Below the pieces are notes generated by a model. The model was given only the letters and a program-made list of their open reading frames with translations, was not told the origin of the DNA and did no database searches. From Micropterix aruncella (lineage: Eukaryota > Arthropoda > Insecta > Lepidoptera > Micropterigidae), in contig OX155980.1 in assembly GCA_944548615.1 (NCBI GenBank), positions 39,314,475 to 39,378,474 on the forward strand: a stretch of 64,000 nucleotides of DNA, read 5' to 3'. A program made the position numbers and the translations under genes. Within the stretch, counting starts at the first letter, position 1, and each line of letters starts with the position of its first letter. Below are positions 53,207 through 64,000 of this stretch, one piece after another.

Positions 53207-53713
53207 AGGTGGGTATCCATTAGGTTCGCACACCAACTCTGCTCCGCGCACCTGCAACTGTTCCAGTAGTGGATACGTCCGCGCTCCTGGAGCGTGCAAC
53301 TTTGCACGCTCCGCGACGAGCGCTCCGAGCGGTGGCGGTAAATGCGGGAACACAAAGTGATGCGCAGTGCGTTCACGATCTGTGGTGCTTACGTGGATGC
53401 GAGCAAAGTGAGACGTTGGTGGATACGTCTTGCGCATCACGTTCGACGTTGAGTAAACGCGAATCCATCGCTATGGAGTGGACCGAAGAGTAATGTCTAA
53501 GATCTAATCGAGAAGTACTGAAATTATACAGCGCTGGGATCCAAAAAATGAGAAATTTAAAAATTAACTCTAGCGACGACATGTTCGCTCAACGTTCAAA
53601 TGAAAGCTGCGGAGCACTTGTTGTTTTTGAGATGATGCGCGCCGTCTCTATTTGAGCAGTTGCAGGTGCGCGGAGCAGAGTTGGTGCGCGAACCTAATGG
53701 ATACCCACCTATA
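53207..53713. mobile_element. MITE with about 55-bp TIRs and TA target
   Basis: AGGTGGGTATCCATTAGG, CACCAACTCTGCTCCGCG and CACCTGCAACTG appear in both ends in inverted order, nearly identical. TA borders fit a TA duplication. GC-rich interior with a perfect hairpin GGAGCGTGCA/TGCACGCTCC (53288-53311). Open frames on both strands are read-through of the repeat. Confidence 0.9.
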
Positions 53714-55500
53714 CATTACGTTACTGACACTAACCCAAAAAGAATATTTTAGATTACGCGTCCACACCGCTCTTGAGTTCATCGTTATTTCAGACGCAAT
53801 ATTAAATACTTATATTGGTTAATATTGGTCGTATTTTGTAGGTATTTTGAACACATGCAACAAGTGATGAATGCTGTCACACAAAGTCAGCACTAACTCA
53901 TATATTCTGTTACAGTACAATTTTGGGAACCGACTCTTGATCTATAAACCAAAAATACATAAACGTACATAATATTATAAAGAATTCCATTTCTGCTTTA
54001 ATAGGATCAAAACTTGTCAATTGTGTATTTGTTGTGGCAACCCTACCCTGCTGGTTCGGCGAAGCGTAGGTACTTATTTCGAAAATGGGCTCGAGATGTC
54101 ATACTGATGTTATTTTACTATGACCACGTTGAAACGATAGTTAGAGAGCTCACTGCAGGTAGCCTTATCCATTTTGTATAAAACTAGCGATTGCTTTTCT
54201 GGTGGAGGCTTACGCGATAATAAGTATTTTGGAATATGTCAAAACACCGCTATGCGCAATGTTTATAGTATTTTTGTTTTGTTTTTACTTTTAAAAGAAA
54301 TTACGAGATTTTTATATACAGAAGATCATTATTACAGTAAAGTTGACAGTAATGTACATTTTATTTGCATAGGAAAAGGCATTTTTATTTCAAATTAACC
54401 GGATATTACATAATTTTTCCTCAGTAACGAAGATCTAGATCAAGAAAAAGTTGTAAATGATTTTCTACTCAGTTTTTATGTAAAATTATCCGATGAGAAA
54501 AAATGTGAATTCAACACACTTTTTTTCTACTATCCTTTTTATTTTTCTTTTGTTCAGTTTGAAAAGAAGATGTTAGGTACCGAAAATCCTGTATATAATT
54601 TCAAGAAACTATAGTTGTTTTAAAACCTTACCTATTGTTCGGATCTGTTACTCTATTCTTTCTGTTTCATGTTTTCAAAGTACTCGAAAAATAATTTGTA
54701 TCTGGCATTAAAGTACCAAGAAAGTGGCCATCTGGTTTTCTTTGACGGCTTTTTCCAGTGGATTTCATATATTTCGTCGTTTTTTTAAAGTACTACTATT
54801 GTTGAATCTTGACTTTCAACAAGTGTACGTAATATATTTAAGTAAAAAAAAACAAAAATATTTTTTTGTCGACCTAGTTCAAGCAAAACGACGTCGCGAC
54901 GATTATGATTGTGCACAGAGTCACACAACCCTTAGAAACCTTCTCAAATTTTTTATTGTTTCTAGTATTAGCACTTTATGCATTACCCATTTGAGCCTCG
55001 TGGAGGGAAACAATCTTCTGAAATGTTAAGTCAGGCGCTTAGGAACAGTGCCGTTCGCAAATAAGATTATTGGTATGATAGTGACACGGGTTTCCCGCAT
55101 GTTAGCAACCTAATGGTTTAAGTCAATATACTTCATTACTTTATGTTTCTCTACCTCATTATGTTTGTCAACACGTAGCATAGCTATGTAAATTGTATCA
55201 ACCAATTCTATATCTGGCCTATTCGTCACGATGTGCTGTTGGCCGAACTTCCGGCGAATATTTATAAACATGGCACTATGGCGTCAACGTAACTCTGAGT
55301 AAAAAGTATTTCAAACCCCCGAACAACCGAAAAGTATATATAGGATAATTTCATCGGGTAGATGACAGCCCCGACAGTTATAGATAGATTATGATTATCA
55401 TGTAATTATTCGTCGATCTGATCCTGTATCGCATTCTTGAAACCCATAGAGATTACTGAAACGTAGCCCACTGGATGGATGTTTGTAGCATTTAGCATCA
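53714..55500. other. No gene recognised
   Basis: AT-rich with unsupported frames of 70-100 codons (e.g. 54174-54398, 54724-55029). Any 5' untranslated exon of the transporter could lie here but cannot be seen. Confidence 0.4.
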
Positions 55501-55504
55501 TTTT

Positions 55505-55830
55505 ATTATTATTATTTTATTAAGGCTACATAATGTAGTGAGCTCTCCGTCTATGAGACCTCGATTTTATGCAGGGGTCGCCGACAAACGCAGGAAGCAA
55601 TCAGAACTGATTTGAATCCCAACTCGTTCATAAGCGCAATCAGATGTTCGCACAGGCCATGCGGACGTGCAAAATTGCCGCTAATCATAATCCATTCATA
55701 CGAGTACTCTCCTCGCGTTGCCACTAATTTGTCACGACGTCGCTGCGTCGCCAAGGACGCTGACGTGGATGCTTCTCGCTATTCGAGGCACAAATCACCG
55801 AGATTTAAGTCTCCTAACAGTCCGAGTTGC
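55505..55830 (-). other. Possible retroelement 3' fragment
   Basis: The minus-strand frame GEYSYEWIMISGNFARPHGL, CEHLIALMNELGFKSVLIAS ends at 55551, followed by AATAAAATAATAATAATAAAATG, a tail style common at LINE or SINE 3' ends. The protein is not recognised. Confidence 0.3.
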
Positions 55831-56370
55831 TAGGGACAAAAAGGGTACTTTAAAAGGTGGGCATATAACGATGTGTATATGTATAATGTAGATGTTCGAA
55901 AAGTGAGTATGCGCAAGCCGTATGTTGAATTTACATTACTAATCTTACGAACAGCAATAAAGTTGCATCAGCAATATTTGTAATTTTCCAGAAGACCACA
56001 AAAAATAGTAGGGTATAATTCCAGGTAGCCTCTCCATTGTATGGCCTTAAGGATCAAGGGTACGTCGCGTCTAAACTTTCCGCAACAATAGCTTTTGTGG
56101 AACAGCGGCCTTCAACACATTTCCACAGTACTCGCATAATGCAAAAAAGGTGTCGCTTAATTATGACGTCGGCATCTTTTAACCTTAAAGTGTACATATA
56201 GGGGAAGCCTAGGATGTATTGGACTGGTTTGTGATTGCAGTAGAGGAATATGTTGTAACATGTAATTGTCATTTTAGGCAACTGCGATATTATGTGATAA
56301 ATTTCAAAGATGACAATGAAATATAAAGCTTTTTGCGTCATTTTTTGGTAGCGGCATTTTTTTTGGTATA

Positions 56371-56739
56371 ACTGCAGTATAGGAACCTCTCCTGGATTTT
56401 TGATTTTTAAACGTCACCAGACTATATTCGACACGCAGATTCCGCATCTGCAATAATCTTTTGTCGCTCTCAATAAATAAGCGAGATGTAGGCATTTAAA
56501 GTTTGCATATTAAGCGTCAAAAAACAGCCATATTGTTTCAGAAGCAGTGTCGGAATATAGTCGATATATCGCGAGTTCTCTAATATCGATAACAATTCAC
56601 GATATTACAAAAATGATAGCATGGTTGTGAAAAAACATGGGCGACATTTTAAAAAAATAGACTATTTTCGAAGTTTTTTTCAATGACTGCGTTTTGATAA
56701 CAAAAGGTATCCTGAAACAATAGAAAATTCTTATTTGGT
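56371..56739. mobile_element. Truncated inverted copy of the 38934-40223 element
   Basis: Begins after TA with ACTGCAGTATAGGAACCTC, then TTTTTGATTTTTAAACGTCACC and AATAAGCGAGATGTAGGCAT, the reverse complement of 39850-40223. It stops abruptly at the TTAA of a piggyBac-type end. Confidence 0.88.
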
Positions 56740-57260
56740 TTAACCCTTTACGGCGCAAGGACTTTTCTTATATATATAGTTAATTGCAAATAGGTTATTC
56801 GATGAATATAGATAATGGCAAAATATATTTTTAAATCCTATGTTAAAAAAATATGTATTTTCGATAAAAAACATGGGGATAAAACATACCAAAAATTAGG
56901 AAGTATGAAAAATTTGAAAACAGTTATTATTCTTGTTAAAACATAAGGCTACACCAAATTTTTGACATTCGGTTTGGGCTGTTCATTTACATCCTTGAAG
57001 TTTGCATCTCAGTTTTTTCAGTCATATAGGCCAGTGTCCTAATTGATCCAATCTTACTTCTTTTGGTGGAACATAACTGACATGGTCCTTTTCTCCTTTT
57101 GTCATGGATCAGTGCTTCTATATCGCTGGTTTGCTTGGGCCGGTTCGAAATGTTTCTTTCAGCATGAATTCTTCTATATAACAGCCATGCATGACACATT
57201 GTCATATCAAGATATCCATACTTTTTACAACTAACCGGCAGCAACTTCTAGCGAATAAGA
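56740..57260 (-). pseudogene. piggyBac-like transposase C-terminus and 3' end
   Basis: On the minus strand: GYLDMTMCHAWLLYRRIHAE, a linker, KRRKGPCQLCS, then in a shifted frame RLDQLGHWPI, RCKLQGCK, TECQKFGVALCFNKNNNCF and a stop at 56896. This is the C-terminal membrane-like helix plus cysteine-rich domain of piggyBac transposases, with a frameshift near 57040. The element end TTAACCCTTTACGGCGC is at 56740, with TTAA as the target. The upstream catalytic DDD core was not recognisable. Confidence 0.75.
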
Positions 57261-58150
57261 ATCGACAGACGTAAAATCAAACTCCCTGTTAAGAAGTGTG
57301 TGGCTCCGCGCCGCATAGTGTGCCCTATACAAAAAGCCAGCTGGACATTCGTATAAGTACCACATTATCGGCATACTGTGTAAATGCTAAGTACAAAAAT
57401 TGGTACTTCAAAAAAGTTAAATGATCTCTCCCGCAAATGAGACAAATGACCTATCTACCCCGGCCCAACTTCTTAATAGCTCTATTATCTCATCAGAGTC
57501 CGTAACAGAGGTCAAAATAGGAATCCAAATATCTCACTTCTGTTGACTATTTCTGCACAATGTAGTATTTGAGTTGTCTTTCACTTATTTATCAATCAAA
57601 TAATTACTATGGTCTAATTATGCGTTTGATGTTTTGATTTTGTTTTAAGTTGCTGTAATATCGTTATTTTAATTTTCTCTTTCTACTATTTTATTCTAAA
57701 TTGGAATTGCATGTAATTCCGTGTAATTTGTATATTTTCTTTATTATCTAGCTAGATTAAAAGTTTCTTAAACTTTAAGGTGCTTCGATGTTTAAATATG
57801 TGCATTTTATCGCAAATTTTTGTATGTTGTAGAACATGACTTGTGTTTAAATTTTTAAATTATATTTTTTTTATCGAACTCCTTTTCGGCAAACTATGCA
57901 AAACAAATATTTGTAATATTTTTAACTACACCTACCATAGTTATTAATAAACGATTATTCTATTCTAATCGTATGTAATCAAAATTATTATTATTACTTT
58001 TAGTCTCTTCACTTCCATAGATGCGGGCAGGCATGAATGACTATGCCGAATTTTATGCTGATACCTCTAAAATGGCCGATATCAATATTTTTGACCAAAA
58101 ACATTCATATTACTTCAGATAGCCTAATGAGTGGGGAACAAAACGCCGTT
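57261..58150. other. No gene recognised
   Basis: May include further decayed piggyBac sequence, but no convincing frame was recovered. Confidence 0.35.
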
Positions 58151-58159
58151 ATTCTTTTT

Positions 58160-58740
58160 AATCGACTTCAAAAAAGAAGGAGGTTATTAATTCGGTTGCA
58201 TCTTTTTTTAAATGTATGTTACTTTTGAACTCCGTTTATTTATGAACCGATTTATGAACATTTATGATACCGTTCATATATATACGAACCGGTTTATTTA
58301 GAAACATTTTTTATTTTTATTTAAATGGATATACTTCCAGATTGGTCCTATTTTTATCAAAATCCTGCTCTGATGTTGGGATCTATAAAGAATTGAGGGA
58401 ACTCTTAAATATTATCATTTCAAGTGTCAAATATTATCAGATGAAAATGATTTTTTTATGGCAAGCATGACCTGATTCTACATCCAGGGTTGGCTCCCGA
58501 CGAGGAGACTCCTCAACGGTCAACAGCACAGACACGAAATTTTGTATATGCATTCAATTACGATAGCTAGTTCTAAGTTTCACCAAGACAGGACTGCGGC
58601 ACTCAGGGTTGGCTTCCAATGAGAGAACTCCCCAACGGTCAACAGTCCAGACACGAAATTTTGTAGACGCATTGAATTATGATAGCCCGTACCAGTTTTA
58701 CCAAGTTTTACCAAGACATGGCTGATGCATTTATAAACAT
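58160..58740 (+). repeat. Dispersed repeat with about 110-bp minisatellite units, copy 2
   Basis: Starts TCGACTTCAAAAAAGAAGGA, a motif familiar from lepidopteran interspersed repeats. From about 58480, two units share CAGGGTTGGCT(C/T)CC, CAACGGTCAACAG, GACACGAAATTTTGTA and TTTACCAAGAC. These units are the inverted relatives of 17560-17765. Confidence 0.7.
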
Positions 58741-58894
58741 TTTTGGAGTTGGTTTTTTTTGTTAAAACTTTGTCTATTATATTTTATTTAGTGGTACGAT
58801 CCAAATTCAGTCAGCATGCGGGGGTTTTGCGTTATAAGTGAGAAATAATTAATCGTCATTGCAATAGCTTTGTGCCGGAATGTGATTAAAGTTA

Positions 58895-59163
58895 CTTGTG
58901 GAACAGTGGATAGGTCGCCTGATCTTACAAGTAGATTATAAGGTCCCGGGTTCGATTCCCGGCTGGGTCACCATTTTCCGTTGTGTTCAAATTAACGGAA
59001 TTGCATTTTCCATTCTGTCGATCGAATGCAATAACAAGACACACACTTACACACATATTACACGCATACATACATATAAACACGTCACAGTAGGGTTGGT
59101 TGTAGGAAATTGTCATATGACAATAAACCCGCCCAATCAAAGAGTAGAAACAAACAAACAAAC
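58895..59163 (+). mobile_element. tRNA-derived SINE, copy 2
   Basis: Head with A-box-like TGGAACAGTGG and B box GGTTCGATTCC (58948-58960), then CGGCTGGGTCACCATTTTCC, a CA-rich body, GTCATATGACAATAAACCCG and a CAAACAAACAAAC tail. ACTTGT on both sides (58893-58898 and about 59163) may be the target duplication. Same family as 11540-11828. Confidence 0.88.
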
Positions 59164-59169
59164 TTGTAC

Positions 59170-60240
59170 AGCTGTAGGTTGTATTTTTTTCTATGGATAG
59201 TCTATACCAGATATTCATTAAGTAGCCTTCTTATTTTGTTTTAATTTTTGAGCTTATATTGAGATACAATAGCAAAATTTCAAAATCACAAAATAAAGTT
59301 TCCTTCTTTAATGCAAATTCAAATGTTTTTGTTATGTTTTCTGACGTTCGGGTAATAATCTTTCGATTCGATTAAAGTAATAAGGTGTTTCCTTTTAATA
59401 TATGATGAAATTATGAGCGGAAATTTTGCGATGTTTATTCCTGGGCAGTTATTACGCGAAACCTTAGAACGATTTAATTGAGATTGAAATAATATCGTAT
59501 ATTACCATCGAAGATATAACTGGTATTTCCACTTGTTATAAATAGTACGCCAACAAAAGTACTGGGTTCACCCTTTCAATCACAAAAAAGAAACTGTAGG
59601 AGAATTTAATTAACTAGTGAATAGGTTGGGATGCGATGTTAACCATTTTTTTAAATATTTTCTCATGATGAACGTGTAGAATTTAGTAACTGGTGCGAGT
59701 GTACGCTGGGTTACAGAATCACACTAGCCCGACGCTGACTAACGCATCAGTCCATCTTCTCCATCGGCCGTTTATTGGTCCTGAGCCCACTACTCATTTA
59801 TTTATTAATATAATATTAATGTAAATCCAAATACCGGCGAAATCGTGAAATTTGAAATTATTTAATAAAATGTTTGTACAATGCATCCCCATTCTCCCTT
59901 ATGGGTCTACAATACGGTTACGTTGTATTGTCAAAAGAACAATACAGCCATGCTAAATGTATTCACATGCCCTGAATAATTTCATTCTAAGAAAAAAGAG
60001 AACAAGACGAACGTTTTAAATGAAGATATAAAAATTAATGAGATAGTGCTGTTATTACTCATTCCCATAAGAAATTTGTATGATAATACAGGAAAACGCT
60101 GGCGTTACACAGTAATAATAATCAGTTTTGCATAAGATGTAGGTATTAGGTATGTGCTTAGTGAAAATGCATACAAATCAGACTGCGTATTTATTTAGAG
60201 TGTTTGTAATTCTTGGTCTGACAAACATCCTGCTTGATAT
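59170..60240. other. No gene recognised
   Basis: AT-rich sequence between the SINE and the (TA)n tract; nothing supported. Confidence 0.4.
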
Positions 60241-60243
60241 CCA

Positions 60244-64000
<3,757 letters not shown>

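Noticed and set aside
53269..53493. Protein-coding ORFs on both strands at 53132-53493
   Set aside because: They lie inside a MITE with matching inverted ends; no domain similarity.
54724..55029. A 101-codon hypothetical gene
   Set aside because: AT-rich composition, no domain, and no conserved features to support it.
58925..59218. Minus-strand ORF ending AGNRTRDL
   Set aside because: It is the antisense reading of the SINE tRNA-like head, a common artefact.

Overview
The window looks like an AT-rich insect genome segment, most likely a moth or butterfly. It has two well-conserved animal genes with long, transposon-filled introns, a tRNA-derived SINE in two copies, Helitron-type ends (TC...CTAGT, and the 5' block typical of lepidopteran Helitrons), mariner, hAT and piggyBac remnants, R1-clade retrotransposons and very long (TA)n tracts. 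No prokaryotic or viral genome is present. All family calls come from reading translations and splice sites by eye; no database was searched.

Host genes. Both lie on the minus strand. (1) Atg13: exons 8737-8919, 6896-7238 and 3708-3894 give the N-terminal HORMA domain; the C-terminal exons lie beyond the left edge of the window. (2) An SLC36 proton-coupled amino-acid transporter (pathetic-like): five coding exons, 52862-52938, 40598-40735, 31987-32259, 24885-25424 and 21896-22307. They splice in frame into about 479 residues across about 31 kb.

Region by region. 1-2500: 3' part of a LINE with a restriction-like endonuclease, plus a second damaged copy of its 3' domain. 2881-3397: MITE. 3708-8919: Atg13, with a dead mariner-like element in intron 2 and a hAT remnant plus a LINE scrap in intron 1. 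8920-21560: intergenic, holding a DIRS-type reverse transcriptase scrap, an inverted composite repeat, a SINE, two abutting TTAA elements, a Helitron with internal hairpin and minisatellite, and hairpin duplications. 21564-52938: the transporter gene. Its introns carry a mariner split by an apparently intact hAT element (26848-30735), a 630-bp foldback, a Waldo/Mino-like R1 retrotransposon inside (ACAY)n repeats, a MITE, a 1.29-kb TIR element with palindromic repeats, a LINE 3' end, a 4.9-kb DNA transposon sitting exactly between two (TA)n tracts, a 200-N assembly gap and a mariner remnant. 53207-64000: MITE, piggyBac transposase tail, second SINE copy, a 0.7-kb (TA)n tract and a Helitron-like 5' end leading into a 136-bp satellite that runs out of the window.

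How it works together. The two host genes are both connected with TOR/autophagy biology in other insects, but nothing here shows co-regulation. The rest is a layered transposon record: microsatellite-targeted insertions, nested insertions with readable target-site duplications, and retrotransposon genes broken by short tandem duplications. The best candidates for something undescribed are the (TA)n-embedded 4.9-kb transposon, the Helitron-linked satellite with an A-B-A-C order, and the hAT element whose start codon sits at a splice junction.
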